This document shows positions 5,948 to 14,399 of a stretch of 19,734 bases of DNA, one piece after another. Where the stretch lies: contig DIDT01000068.1 of assembly GCA_002418285.1 (NCBI GenBank), positions 1-19,734 of the forward strand, written 5' to 3'. The notes beneath the pieces were generated by a model. That model was not told where the DNA came from. It saw nothing but the letters and a program-made list of their open reading frames with translations, and ran no database searches. This stretch comes from Phycisphaerales bacterium UBA5793. GTDB taxonomy: Bacteria; Planctomycetota; Phycisphaerae; Phycisphaerales; UBA5793. Position 1 is the first letter of the stretch. Every line of letters starts with the position of its first letter. The translations under genes and the position numbers were made by a program.

Positions 5948-7465
5948 CTAGACGGATGCCGGCTTCGCGGAGGCCTTGATGCCCTGGCGGTAGTCGACGG
6001 AAACCGTCCGCTGACGACCGCTGACTTTGTCGGTGGCGGTCACGGTGACCATCCCGTTGCGGTCGAACGCGTACTCGACGGCGATTCGCTGACTGCGAAC
6101 CGACTCGGGAGGCAATTGGTCGAGCAGCAGTTCGCCGATGAGCAGGCACTCGTCGCGATTCGCGTCGGGTTCGCCCTGGAGCACTTCGATCTGCGCCCGG
6201 TCCTGCGCGGCATCTTCGAGATAGAAATGCTCGATCCGATGGCAGGGAACAGGAGTGTTGCGGGGGACAACGACGGCATTGATGAGGCGCTTGTTCGACG
6301 CGGAGTGGTCGAGCACTGCGCAGCCGACCGCGTGGGCGGTGACATTGCGGAGCAACATGTTCGGTGCCGGAATGGTGCGTCCACCAATGCGAACGGGTTG
6401 TCCCCTGCGGGCAAGCTCGCACAATGCCGTGAGCGCTGCGCCGTAGGCGACCGCTCGTTCCGGGTCGATGTCGGTGCGCGGTACGAGCCCGGTGTGTTCA
6501 GCGAGGCGCTCCTGAATGAAGGGATCGCGCGAGGGTCCGCCGACCATGATGAGGCGGTCGATGTCGCGGTAGCTCCTGTTGGCGCCATTCAGGGCTTCGT
6601 CGAGCGCTTCGTGAGACTGGACGAGGAGCGGAAGTGAGGCGGCGCGGAACGCAGACTGCTCCACTGGCACGACGACCTGTTGGCCCTTGAAACTCGCGAC
6701 GATGGGAACCTGCGCCCTTGTGCCCAGCGATGCCTTGGCGGTCTCGATTCGCGCATCGAGGTCCAGAAAGAACAGGAGGTCCTTCTGGGGATCGGGGCGG
6801 GTCCTGATCTTCCCTTCCACGGCGTCGAGCACTATGCTGCGGAGGATCGCCGAGAAATCGTTCCCGCCGAGCTGCGGACGGCCTGCGGTGGCCAGGACGG
6901 TTGTCGTCTCGCCATCGACCTCAAGGATCGAAGCGTCAAACGTCCCGCCGCCAAGGTCGTATACGGCGACTGTTTCTCGCTGGGCTCCGGTCTTGTGGGC
7001 GTAGGCGAGTCCCGCGGCCGATGGTTCGGGCAGGAGGAGCAGGCACTCTACGCCCACGCGCTGGCACGCCTCAAGCAGCGCCTGCTTGGAGTCGTCACGG
7101 AAGTTGGCGGGACAGGTCAGGACCGCCGATTCGACCTTTTCTCCCGTTGACTTCTCCGCACTCTCAATGAGGGAGCGCATCAGGGCCGCCGCCGCATCGG
7201 TCGGAGTGAATGGTGCCCCGTGACTCAGCAGGGTCTCGGTGGAACCGAGCTTGAGCTTGAAGTTGGATACGAAGCCCTCGGGTTCTACCGCGGCCTGCTC
7301 GATGGCGTCTCGTCCAATGAGGATGCGACCGGAGGCATCGCGGTGCAGAGCGCTGGGAGTGATGAATTCACCGCGACCGTTGGCGATGATGACCGGTTTG
7401 CCGGCCTCATCGATGCAGGCGCACTTGCATTTCGTTGTACCGACATCGATTCCGGTGATTCTCAT
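5948..7465 (-). CDS. Hsp70/DnaK-like chaperone lacking the lid, 505 aa
   Basis: An actin-fold Hsp70. Phosphate-1 GIDVGTTK is at 5-12, the connecting motif EPSAAGLAY at 147-155, phosphate-2 DLGGGTFD at 170-177, LGGNDF at 199-204, the adenosine motif VGGPSRDP at 308-315, and connect-2 DPERAVAYGAA at 334-344. A substrate-binding beta domain is recognisable at about 375-490 (NVTAHAVGCAV, VPRNTPVP, FDRNGMVTVTATD), but the protein ends there, about 110-130 residues short of typical DnaK, with no helical lid and no EEVD-like tail. Such a form should bind clients loosely. It is unlikely to be the housekeeping DnaK. The ATG at 7465 has an excellent ribosome site (AAAGGAGGT) and overlaps the stop of the GrpE-like gene (7462-7465). 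Nucleotide-binding residues appear intact, so ATP hydrolysis is expected. No J-protein gene lies in the window. Confidence 0.92.
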   Translation of the reverse strand: MRITGIDVGTTKCKCACIDEAGKPVIIANGRGEFITPSALHRDASGRILIGRDAIEQAAVEPEGFVSNFKLKLGSTETLLSHGAPFTPTDAAAALMRSLIESAEKSTGEKVESAVLTCPANFRDDSKQALLEACQRVGVECLLLLPEPSAAGLAYAHKTGAQRETVAVYDLGGGTFDASILEVDGETTTVLATAGRPQLGGNDFSAILRSIVLDAVEGKIRTRPDPQKDLLFFLDLDARIETAKASLGTRAQVPIVASFKGQQVVVPVEQSAFRAASLPLLVQSHEALDEALNGANRSYRDIDRLIMVGGPSRDPFIQERLAEHTGLVPRTDIDPERAVAYGAALTALCELARRGQPVRIGGRTIPAPNMLLRNVTAHAVGCAVLDHSASNKRLINAVVVPRNTPVPCHRIEHFYLEDAAQDRAQIEVLQGEPDANRDECLLIGELLLDQLPPESVRSQRIAVEYAFDRNGMVTVTATDKVSGRQRTVSVDYRQGIKASAKPASV

Positions 7466-8088
7466 GTTGACCTCCTTTGATCAGGCCCTGTGGCCGCCGG
7501 GGTGTGGACGTGGACAGTGACGTATTCGGGACGCACCACCAACTCGCCTCGGCGATAGCCGGGAAGGTGTCGATGCGCGATGGTGAGGTGGGCGTCGACG
7601 ACGCTCGTTGGAACGCGTGACAAACACTTGTGCATCGAGGCATCGAATCGATCCGACACGGTTCTGAACGAAACCACTCCAAGAATGTGGAGGAGCTCTT
7701 CCACGTCGATGCGGTCGGCCTGGTGAGCACGCACGACGTCGGCATACGCGGCGCGAAGCCGAGGGTCAGTGTGGAGCTTGGCCTGTTCCCGCGCCGCGGC
7801 GGCGTTTTGACGGCGTCGATCGTCGATGGCGATGAGGCCGCGCGCCATCGGCAGAACCGCGTTGTGAAGATGCGCATTCTCGGCGTATCTCCGGCACTCA
7901 GCATGCAGTGCATCCAGAAGCGATGCCCTTGCCTCAAGGGCGGAGACTCGCTCCAGGATGAGGGTTGCGAGTGGGTTGGCCGATTCCCTTGTCACGTCGG
8001 ATGCGCCGCTCGAATCCGTGCGCGGCGGCGCGTCCAGGACCTGCGAAGTTGATTCAATGACGTTGGTTGACATCGCCTGGATGTCCAT
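7462..8088 (-). CDS. GrpE-like nucleotide exchange factor, 208 aa
   Basis: The start is ATG at 8088 with GGAGGT four bases upstream; in-frame TTG (8106) and ATG (8100) codons lie before or within this site and are less likely. The N-terminal 40 residues are polar and probably disordered. Residues 41-125 are helical and rich in Ala/Arg/Glu, with NAVLPMARGLIAIDD resembling the GrpE stretch before the four-helix bundle. Residues 132-195 match the GrpE beta-wing pattern (VVSFRTVSDRFDASMHK, then the terminal strand pair GYRRGELVVRPEYVTVHV). GrpE releases ADP from Hsp70. The stop overlaps the Hsp70 start by four bases, which makes it the dedicated exchange factor of the next gene. The sequence is divergent from housekeeping GrpE, so I assign it by pattern plus context. 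It is the first gene of the minus-strand operon. Confidence 0.8.
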   Translation of the reverse strand: MDIQAMSTNVIESTSQVLDAPPRTDSSGASDVTRESANPLATLILERVSALEARASLLDALHAECRRYAENAHLHNAVLPMARGLIAIDDRRRQNAAAAREQAKLHTDPRLRAAYADVVRAHQADRIDVEELLHILGVVSFRTVSDRFDASMHKCLSRVPTSVVDAHLTIAHRHLPGYRRGELVVRPEYVTVHVHTPAATGPDQRRST

Positions 8089-8828
8089 GATGACCTCCAT
8101 GACCAATTAGCATCGAGTCTGAGCGAGAGTTCGTTGTTCGGTTGGTGTGTTGCAGGAGAGGGCGATTGTCTGCCGGCGCGTGGGGGCAGCAAGTGCGTGG
8201 GTCGCCCAGCGCCTCGCCTGTTCACTTAAGTAATGCCGCCGACTGCCCCATCTGCGAAAAAATGGACAGAAAGTTCGCCAGATTGTGCAAAGAGTTGCGG
8301 AGCCAGGACCTGGCTCACCTCATCGGTGGCCGCGAGCCACCCGGCTCTGCGCCGTTGAGGCTCTGCGTGGACAGCCGATCAGATTGAGCCCGGTTTCTCT
8401 GGTTGGACGGGATGTTGAGGTCGCTGTGACCGGCTGGCAGCCCTTGAAGGCTCGTCAAATGGCAGAACAGGGCGCTGCAGGGAGACCCGTCTCGCTACCG
8501 GCACCAGCACAGAACCAAGCGCCCATCAGGCTCGCGGAGTGTGGTGTCGACGTGACGTCAGTGCACGTTTCGGACTGTGGCCAGGCGGTGTGGCGACAGT
8601 CCGGGGCATAAACGCTCGCTCATCGGCCGACTCGAGGCGGGCAGTGCTCGTCCGAAGAGCAGGCGCAAGCGGAGAGATTGGACCGCCTCCCTGCACTGGG
8701 CGTCCTGCGCAGGCTGAATCCGCGGAGCCGTGCTCTCCAGTCAGCCAGGAGTCTGCGATGTCGACTCACGGCGCCGCCACCGAAAGACATATAAACATGA
8801 CTGGATTTCCGGTAGTTTGGTTATCACC
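8089..8828. other. 740-base non-coding stretch between divergent transcription units
   Basis: No convincing gene lies here. Short plus-strand frames at 8142-8387 and 8285-8611 have no ribosome site, no domain and random-looking composition. It must hold the promoter of the minus-strand operon and of the plus-strand gene at 8829, but I see no good -35/-10 pair for either. TATAAA at 8790-8795 is a possible -10 for the plus gene without a matching -35. There is an 8-base palindrome ACTTAAGT at 8224-8231 and the strong hairpin at 8571-8603. Confidence 0.6.
8571..8603. repeat. Long imperfect inverted repeat (hairpin) in the intergenic region
   Basis: CGGACTGT at 8571-8578 pairs with ACAGTCCG at 8596-8603. 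After one G-G mismatch the stem continues with GCCA at 8580-8583 against TGGC at 8591-8594, leaving a 7-base loop. That is 12 pairs with one mismatch. No T-tract follows, so it is not a standard terminator on the plus strand. It could be an operator for a dimeric regulator, a structured leader, or a recombination site arm. Function is unknown. Confidence 0.6.
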
Positions 8829-9617
8829 ATGGAGTCACAACAAAACTTCCCACAACTCGAAGAGATCATTCCCAACGCAGTCTACGCGGGCCCGTTACGT
8901 TCGCCTCAAGCCAAGAAGAAGTCTCGCACGACGCGGCCACTGTACTATGTCGCTCGCGACTTCATCCCCACCTATACCCAAGCCTTTGAACTCTTGGAAT
9001 CCGTCGCCAATCAGGTCCTTTTGAACGGCGCCGAGGGGTCAACGGCGTATCCACGGACGGTCGAGATCTTGCGACAATGCCCCGGCGAGGTGGTCCAAGC
9101 GTTTGCCGATAGAGATGGACGCGTCGTTGGGCCGATGTTTGCGCCACTGCGCCATCACCACACCTACTGTGACGTCGAGAAAAACGAGGCCGAAGGTCGC
9201 TATCGCATCGTCGGTACACAGTTGTTCCCAGTGCTTCGGGTGAGCAAGGCCGAGATGCCCGCAGATGCGGTCGACTTCTCAATGGAGCAGCCCGAGAGCG
9301 TGCGCCGAGGGACACTGGGCGAACTGCTTCGGAACCCGGGCGTCCATGGTCTGCAATGGCAAGTTGAGTGGATGGCATATCTCGGGTTGGACGGCGACCG
9401 CCTCGCCCAGCCGATGAAGGTCAGAGGGCACAGTATGTACGACACGAGTGAGAGGCTTTTCAGAAACCAGGTGGATGAGTTCTTCAAGAGTACGCGATCC
9501 GATGACGTGGCCGGAGTGCCGAGCGTCGGCACCGAAGGACTCGATCTGAAGCTCAGCGGAGCTTTGCGAGAGTATCTCATCGCCGCCCAAGTGAACAAGG
9601 AGTACCTGCGAACCTAA
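8829..9617 (+). CDS. Unrecognised protein, 262 aa
   Basis: The frame is open from 8730, but the ATG at 8829 (MESQQNFPQL) is the more natural start because the preceding residues look random. No strong ribosome site precedes either. I recognise no family. The protein is soluble, with no signal peptide or membrane helix. It begins with a Lys/Arg-rich patch (AKKKSRTTR) before YYVARDFIPTY, has an aromatic and charged middle (AFADRDGRVVGPMFAPL, then HHHTYCD), and ends in a polar helix-rich tail (LREYLIAAQVNKEYLRT). It is divergent to the chaperone-nuclease operon and lies 184 bases before the sigma-factor gene. It could be a regulator or an accessory gene of either side; nothing in the sequence decides. 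Confidence 0.7.
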   Translation: MESQQNFPQLEEIIPNAVYAGPLRSPQAKKKSRTTRPLYYVARDFIPTYTQAFELLESVANQVLLNGAEGSTAYPRTVEILRQCPGEVVQAFADRDGRVVGPMFAPLRHHHTYCDVEKNEAEGRYRIVGTQLFPVLRVSKAEMPADAVDFSMEQPESVRRGTLGELLRNPGVHGLQWQVEWMAYLGLDGDRLAQPMKVRGHSMYDTSERLFRNQVDEFFKSTRSDDVAGVPSVGTEGLDLKLSGALREYLIAAQVNKEYLRT

Positions 9618-9730
9618 TCATTCCGTGGCAGTCCCAGCGGCAATCACAACCGGGTGCGTTGGCTCCCCGTGTTCGGTACGCCGACGCGGGTTTGGGCCGT
9701 CTCGCGCCATACGCGAATGACCACTTGGGG

Positions 9731-9758
9731 TTGTCGGTCCGGTTATTCGGTTTACAAT
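9731..9758 (+). promoter_or_regulatory. Sigma70-like promoter for the sigma factor-kinase operon
   Basis: TTGTCG at 9731-9736 and TACAAT at 9753-9758 are separated by 16 bases, giving four of six matches to TTGACA and five of six to TATAAT. Transcription would start near 9765, about 37 bases before the sigma-factor ATG. It is the only good promoter-like pair seen in the 184-base gap after the 262-aa gene, which otherwise holds nothing identified. Confidence 0.55.
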
Positions 9759-9801
9759 AGGGCGCTCTGTCGATGTGGCGTGCGAGAATGGGAGATCGTC
9801 T

Positions 9802-10323
9802 ATGGAATCTGTCAAGAGAGGTCTGGTCGCAATAGACCAGATGTCAGATGAACTCTGCCAGACGTTGTGCGACTATGCGCACAACGTACTTGGTGTTCCG
9901 GAGTGGTCTACCTTTCAACCAACCGCGGTGGTCAATGAGGCATTCGCCAGGCTGCGCAGCAAGAGTCCGCCCTATCCGGCGACAGTGCCTCTGATACCAC
10001 TAATGATCGCGACAATGCGACGGGTTCTTCTCGAGAGCCTTCGGAAGCGCGTGCGTCGCCTCAACACGGAGAGGAAGTACTTCGACCTCAGGAAGATCAG
10101 AGAAGGTGAGAAGGTCAGCGAACAGGACGCGCTTGAGGTGCTTGAGGCCTTCCAGTCGATTCAGGAGTCGCATCCGGCCCACGCGCAGGTGTTGGACCTG
10201 GTCATCATTGCCAGGCACAGCAAGCAAGAGGCGGCTGAAATCCTCAACATGAGTCGGGCCGAGTTTGATCGGATTTACAAGGAGGCAAGGCTGCTCCTGC
10301 GGCGCAGACTTGAGGGAGAGTGA
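9802..10323 (+). CDS. ECF-type sigma factor of the planctomycete style, 173 aa
   Basis: The start is ATG at 9802 with GGGAG about eight bases upstream; an in-frame ATG at 9775 gives nine extra residues but lies too close to the promoter. Region 2 contains the diagnostic FQPTAVVNEAFARL at 38-51, characteristic of the ECF sigma group expanded in Planctomycetota. The region 2.3/2.4 equivalent is IPLMIATMRRVLLESLRKRVRR at about 65-86. Region 4 is a helix-turn-helix at about 132-170 (ARHSKQEAAEILNMSRAEFDRIYKEARLLLRRRL). The role would be to direct RNA polymerase to a specific promoter set. The stop overlaps the GTG start of the kinase (GTGA, 10320-10323). ECF sigma genes paired with Ser/Thr kinases are a known planctomycete arrangement in which the kinase may control the sigma factor. 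No anti-sigma gene is seen. Confidence 0.88.
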   Translation: MESVKRGLVAIDQMSDELCQTLCDYAHNVLGVPEWSTFQPTAVVNEAFARLRSKSPPYPATVPLIPLMIATMRRVLLESLRKRVRRLNTERKYFDLRKIREGEKVSEQDALEVLEAFQSIQESHPAHAQVLDLVIIARHSKQEAAEILNMSRAEFDRIYKEARLLLRRRLEGE

Positions 10324-13300
10324 ACCCGGTCTCGTCTGATGCCGAACTGCTGCGCCATTTCTGGAAACTGACGCTGCTGCCCAGGACTGAGCAGCAGCAG
10401 TATTTGAGCAAGCTTCGGCAACATTCTCCGGACTTGTTTGAGTTACTTGAGAAGCGATTCAGTACCGAGTGGTCCCGTTGCCAGCGCGAAGATGAGGTTG
10501 CCATTGCGGACGCCGTGCGGGCAGCCGCACTCGATCCGCACGGTGTCATTGAGAGGGAGGTGGGCGGGCACCGCATCAAGGCGATCCTGGGACGCGGGGG
10601 AATGGCAACGGTCTATCGCGCCGAGGAGATCGCCACGGGGAAGATCGTGGCGCTCAAGATGCTCGACGTGGCCGGCGTTGAAACTGTGCCGACGGCGGGC
10701 GCGGCGAAACACGGACATACCGACTCCCCTGGCGCTCACCGCAAGGCAAACCTGATCGAGCAGTTTCGTCGGGAGTTCAACGCGCTCAACTGCCTCGACT
10801 CCGCACACACGCCCAGGGCGTATCAGCTGTCCGCCGATGGTGAGCATGGCCCGTTCTTCACGTTTGAGCTGATCGAAGGGATGCCGATCTCTGACTACTG
10901 CAGATCACGAGAGCTTGGGCCGCGCGATATCGCACAGTTGATGTTGCCGGTCGTGCGGCTCGTCCAGCAACTCGCAAAAAGAGGAGTGATCCACGCGGAT
11001 ATCACGCCGAAGAACATCGTCGTGCGCGAAGCCCGCGGCGTGCGTGAGGCGGTCCTCATCGACTTTGGTCTGGTCTACTTCTCCGGGGCGAAGTTCATCA
11101 GCCAAAGTCTCGCCGAAACGTTTGTCGAGCGGTACGCGACGCGCGAGTTCGCCCCTCCCGAGCAGTTGCTGGATGAGCCGGTACCGGAGAAGAGTGATGT
11201 CTTTTCCGTCGCAGCCACCCTCATGTTCCTTGCATTTGGACGGACCGTCCGATCCGGATCGCGCCCGCTGACTCAATCCTTTGCAACAACATCCGGCGGA
11301 TCGTCCACTGCGGAGAGGCACTCGGGGATGAACCAACGGTTGCGCGAGTGGGCCAATACGGTCCGATTGCCTCCCCCGGACGGCGGGGAACTGGCCGCCC
11401 TCATTACCCAAGCGCTCGCCGTTGATCCGCAGGAACGGCCCAGTCCGGCGGAACTGTGCGAACGCCTGCGCCGATTCGCGGACGGGGAGGCACCCCCTCA
11501 AGAGACCGTCCCCGCCCAAGTGAGGAAGCGCACATGGCGCACTGTCGTTCTGGTGTCGTGCGCTGTCTTGATCGTGATGGTCGCGAGCCGCGTCTGGGAA
11601 TTCCCGGGCAGACAACGAGGCGACAGATCGGCTGTATTGTCCACGGCCACGGAGGCGGCAGTCGTGTCGCCGGAAGCAGCACAGTCCGAGGGGCGGGATT
11701 GGTTGGCGCGGCTCGATCCAACAGAGATGTCGCGCAAGCCCTCGCTAATGCGGGAGCGGTTCCAGGTGCTGGCGGTCCGACCCTGGAGCGTCCGGCGCGA
11801 AGCCCTCGAGCAGGTTCTCGCCGGCCCCCAGTTTGCTGAAGGTTTGCTGGAGTTCTGGCAGGAGTTCGCTCAGTGCCTCGTCGGCGCCGATTCTCAAGTT
11901 CGAGACGAGATCACTCAAGACCTGCTCAAGTGCCTGGCGCCTTCGTCGGGCCGGTGCGATGCAGCGCAGCTGCTCGCGGCCATCGTGCTCACAGAACTGG
12001 ATGTCACCGCTCCGGCGATTGCCGATGCGCTGCTCCGCGCAACCGAGCGAGACTTGCCCCAGCAAATGCGATCGATCGTTGCCGTCTGTCTGATCGTTCA
12101 GTCAGGTGCGCTGTCACCGGTGCAGCGTCGTGAGTTCGCCCCTGAGGTGGTTCGGGCGCAGTGCCGGTGGACGACGTTTGAGGAGTTTCGAGTGCTGCTC
12201 GCCGGAGAGGACTCGATCGAGCGCTCGGCAGTTCGGGCGGATCTCATGCGATCGCTCAGTTCACTCGATTCGCTGCACGTGGGACTGCTGGCGCTGGACG
12301 CCCTGGAGACCTGGCCGGAGGAACAGAGTGCAAACCATGCCGAATTCACTCCCGATGAACTCCTCCAACTTTGCCTGCATTCTCCACGAGGTTCGGGCCT
12401 ACACCGTGATTCCACACCCACCGATCCGTTTGATTCCCCAATCAGTCTGCCGCTACCCATTCCCCAGCGGCGGGAGGCAGCTCCAGTCGATATGGGCTCG
12501 GAGTATGCCTTGCACGTCGCCCGGCATCCCGACGCGACCAACGCGCAGCGTCTGGAGGCGCTTCGGCACCTCCTGCGTCGGGGGGAGGGAGTCCGACCGT
12601 CACCGGGTTATGAAGCCACCATTGGAGCTCTGATTGCCTTTCTGCCCGAACCATCGCTGCCGATGCTGCTGCGGGAGTGCATAGACGGAGGAGGACTGTC
12701 ACCTCAGTTCAATAGGCTGTTCATTGATAAGCTCGAATACAGATTCCGATCAATCTGGCCGCAGTCGGCTGTGGACAGCCTTGCCGCGGTGGCAGTCGCG
12801 GGAATCGTCACTCCTCCCGATCGGGACGACGGCGTCTTCGGTGAGGTTTTCGTGGGGGGGACGTATCCGGGCGCGGAACACGGGTTCTTCTCCGCTCCCC
12901 GCACCGACCTGGAGTCAATTGCCGACTTCCTTCTTGGGCTGCCAGGAGATCTCAGCCAGCCGGTCGAGCACGCCTCACAGGCACTTGTCGACCGATTAGT
13001 GCAACGGGGTCCGCTCACCAGTGCGCGCTTCGAAGATTTGCGCACGCTCAAACACCTGCTTAGCCCCGAGGATGCGCAATGGGAGCGCGTCGAAGAGTCC
13101 ATTGCCGCAAGTGTGAGTGAGTTCCCTGACAACCAGCGCGGTCCCCAGTTCGCGTTTTCGCTCACAGTCGAGGCCGCTCGACTGCTGCCGGGGACCTGGC
13201 GATCGAAGGTCGTTGCGTCCCTGAAGACCATCGCCGACTCGGATGCCGCCTGGTGGGAGCGCTGGCCGGCGGTTCGCGCCGTGGCGGAGCTTTCGCCGCA

Positions 13301-14282
13301 GGGTGCGGAAGCGGTTGATGCGCTCATTCAGGAGCTCATCGAACTCGATGAATTGGGGAGCAAGCCGGTTGAACTTTCGCTACAAGTGCCGCGCGAGCAG
13401 TTTATGGCGAGCAGTTCCAAGGCCGCGGCAGGTGAGAATTCACCGCTTTCCGTGGACACTGACTCTCGCCGAGTCGCGATTATCGACCTCGCCCCGTTCG
13501 CTTCACCCAGTGCCAGGCGCGAGCTCGCGTACACAATCGCGCAGCGGATTCGCTTTCCAGCGGATTCGTATGAGCTCACGCGGCGATGCGCATTTCTGAG
13601 TGCAGTTGTGGTCGAAGCGGATGACGTGCCGGCTTCACTGAAAGTCGAGTGGGCCGGGTGGATTTGTGAGCAGCTCGATGCGAACAGCGGGATTTGGATT
13701 GCTGACGAATGGAAAGTGTTAGTGCCTGAGGTTGGACCGGAGCGCGATCGCATCCGTCTAGCACTCTCAACGGCCATCGCGCGGGCCAATGAGCCTGAGG
13801 CTCTCTTCGCATTGACCCCGACCATTGGAGTTTTGACCTCGCCCGGGGACCCGGTGCGCCGCACGGCTCTTGCTTGCGCACTCGAGCTTGTGGATAAGGA
13901 AGACCGCCGCGGATCGGGCTTCCGAGGGGGAGAACTCTGGTTGAGAGGCATCGCTGAGCTGCGACTGGTGCTCCAGCCGGGTTGGCCCGATGTCGAAGCG
14001 AGTATGTTCCTCTGCAAATTGGGAAACGCGGACCTGCCGTCTGAACCGCTTGTTGAAATGTTTCTCCAGTCGGATCCAACAATCGATGAGCTTCTCCTCG
14101 CGCTGCGCCATCCGACCCTGGCCGGTAGTTGCCGTCGAGCCTTGCTGCTGGCGCTTCAACAACGACTGGCCCTAGCTGCCCCAACGGCCAATCGGTGGGA
14201 ACTGCTCGCGCTCGCCGCAGAGAATGCCGACTTGAGCGACCGGTCCTACTGGGCGCTCGGCGCTGCTCATCGCGACGAATAG
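10320..14282 (+). CDS. Giant membrane Ser/Thr protein kinase, catalytically complete, 1320 aa
   Basis: A Hanks-type kinase. The glycine loop LGRGGMATVYRA is at 90-101, the beta-3 lysine K113 in IVALK, a likely alpha-C glutamate E152, the catalytic loop HADITPKN at 225-232 with D227 and N232, DFG at 248-250, and the APE-like FAPPEQ at 277-282. A 30-residue insertion after beta-3 and a Ser/Thr-rich insertion at about 315-335 are unusual. One membrane helix at 408-425 (VVLVSCAVLIVMVA) is followed by about 890 residues with no motif I recognise, rich in Leu/Ala helices and suggestive of a repeat-helical solenoid, predicted outside the inner membrane. Residues 1-80 form a helical N-terminal region. 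The start is GTG at 10320, overlapping the sigma-factor stop, with GAGGGAGA upstream. The kinase should phosphorylate cytoplasmic targets, the co-encoded sigma factor being the first candidate, in response to a signal on the C-terminal part. Confidence 0.93.
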   Translation: MNPVSSDAELLRHFWKLTLLPRTEQQQYLSKLRQHSPDLFELLEKRFSTEWSRCQREDEVAIADAVRAAALDPHGVIEREVGGHRIKAILGRGGMATVYRAEEIATGKIVALKMLDVAGVETVPTAGAAKHGHTDSPGAHRKANLIEQFRREFNALNCLDSAHTPRAYQLSADGEHGPFFTFELIEGMPISDYCRSRELGPRDIAQLMLPVVRLVQQLAKRGVIHADITPKNIVVREARGVREAVLIDFGLVYFSGAKFISQSLAETFVERYATREFAPPEQLLDEPVPEKSDVFSVAATLMFLAFGRTVRSGSRPLTQSFATTSGGSSTAERHSGMNQRLREWANTVRLPPPDGGELAALITQALAVDPQERPSPAELCERLRRFADGEAPPQETVPAQVRKRTWRTVVLVSCAVLIVMVASRVWEFPGRQRGDRSAVLSTATEAAVVSPEAAQSEGRDWLARLDPTEMSRKPSLMRERFQVLAVRPWSVRREALEQVLAGPQFAEGLLEFWQEFAQCLVGADSQVRDEITQDLLKCLAPSSGRCDAAQLLAAIVLTELDVTAPAIADALLRATERDLPQQMRSIVAVCLIVQSGALSPVQRREFAPEVVRAQCRWTTFEEFRVLLAGEDSIERSAVRADLMRSLSSLDSLHVGLLALDALETWPEEQSANHAEFTPDELLQLCLHSPRGSGLHRDSTPTDPFDSPISLPLPIPQRREAAPVDMGSEYALHVARHPDATNAQRLEALRHLLRRGEGVRPSPGYEATIGALIAFLPEPSLPMLLRECIDGGGLSPQFNRLFIDKLEYRFRSIWPQSAVDSLAAVAVAGIVTPPDRDDGVFGEVFVGGTYPGAEHGFFSAPRTDLESIADFLLGLPGDLSQPVEHASQALVDRLVQRGPLTSARFEDLRTLKHLLSPEDAQWERVEESIAASVSEFPDNQRGPQFAFSLTVEAARLLPGTWRSKVVASLKTIADSDAAWWERWPAVRAVAELSPQGAEAVDALIQELIELDELGSKPVELSLQVPREQFMASSSKAAAGENSPLSVDTDSRRVAIIDLAPFASPSARRELAYTIAQRIRFPADSYELTRRCAFLSAVVVEADDVPASLKVEWAGWICEQLDANSGIWIADEWKVLVPEVGPERDRIRLALSTAIARANEPEALFALTPTIGVLTSPGDPVRRTALACALELVDKEDRRGSGFRGGELWLRGIAELRLVLQPGWPDVEASMFLCKLGNADLPSEPLVEMFLQSDPTIDELLLALRHPTLAGSCRRALLLALQQRLALAAPTANRWELLALAAENADLSDRSYWALGAAHRDE

Positions 14283-14399
14283 GCATCTGTGTCTGACTGT
14301 GGAGAGGCGAGAGAGCCAGAATCCAACTCATTGCGATGGAAGCGAACCCGCGAGCATGGAGCGAGTGTCAGTGACATCGAGTCTGGATCATCCCAGAGA

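Noticed and set aside
2080..8152. The 13-base sequence GGTTGGTGTGTTG occurs at 2080-2092 and 8140-8152, each upstream of a minus-strand start
   Set aside because: A few 13-base repeats are expected by chance in this length, and the first copy is inside the nuclease coding region.
8142..8611. Short plus-strand open frames in the divergent intergenic region
   Set aside because: No ribosome site, random-looking composition, no domain.
10905..14331. Long minus-strand open frames opposite the kinase (for example 10905-11615, 12704-13327, 13576-14331)
   Set aside because: These are antisense shadows in GC-rich DNA: Ser/Arg-rich, with no ribosome sites, opposite a gene with clear kinase motifs and a long continuous frame.
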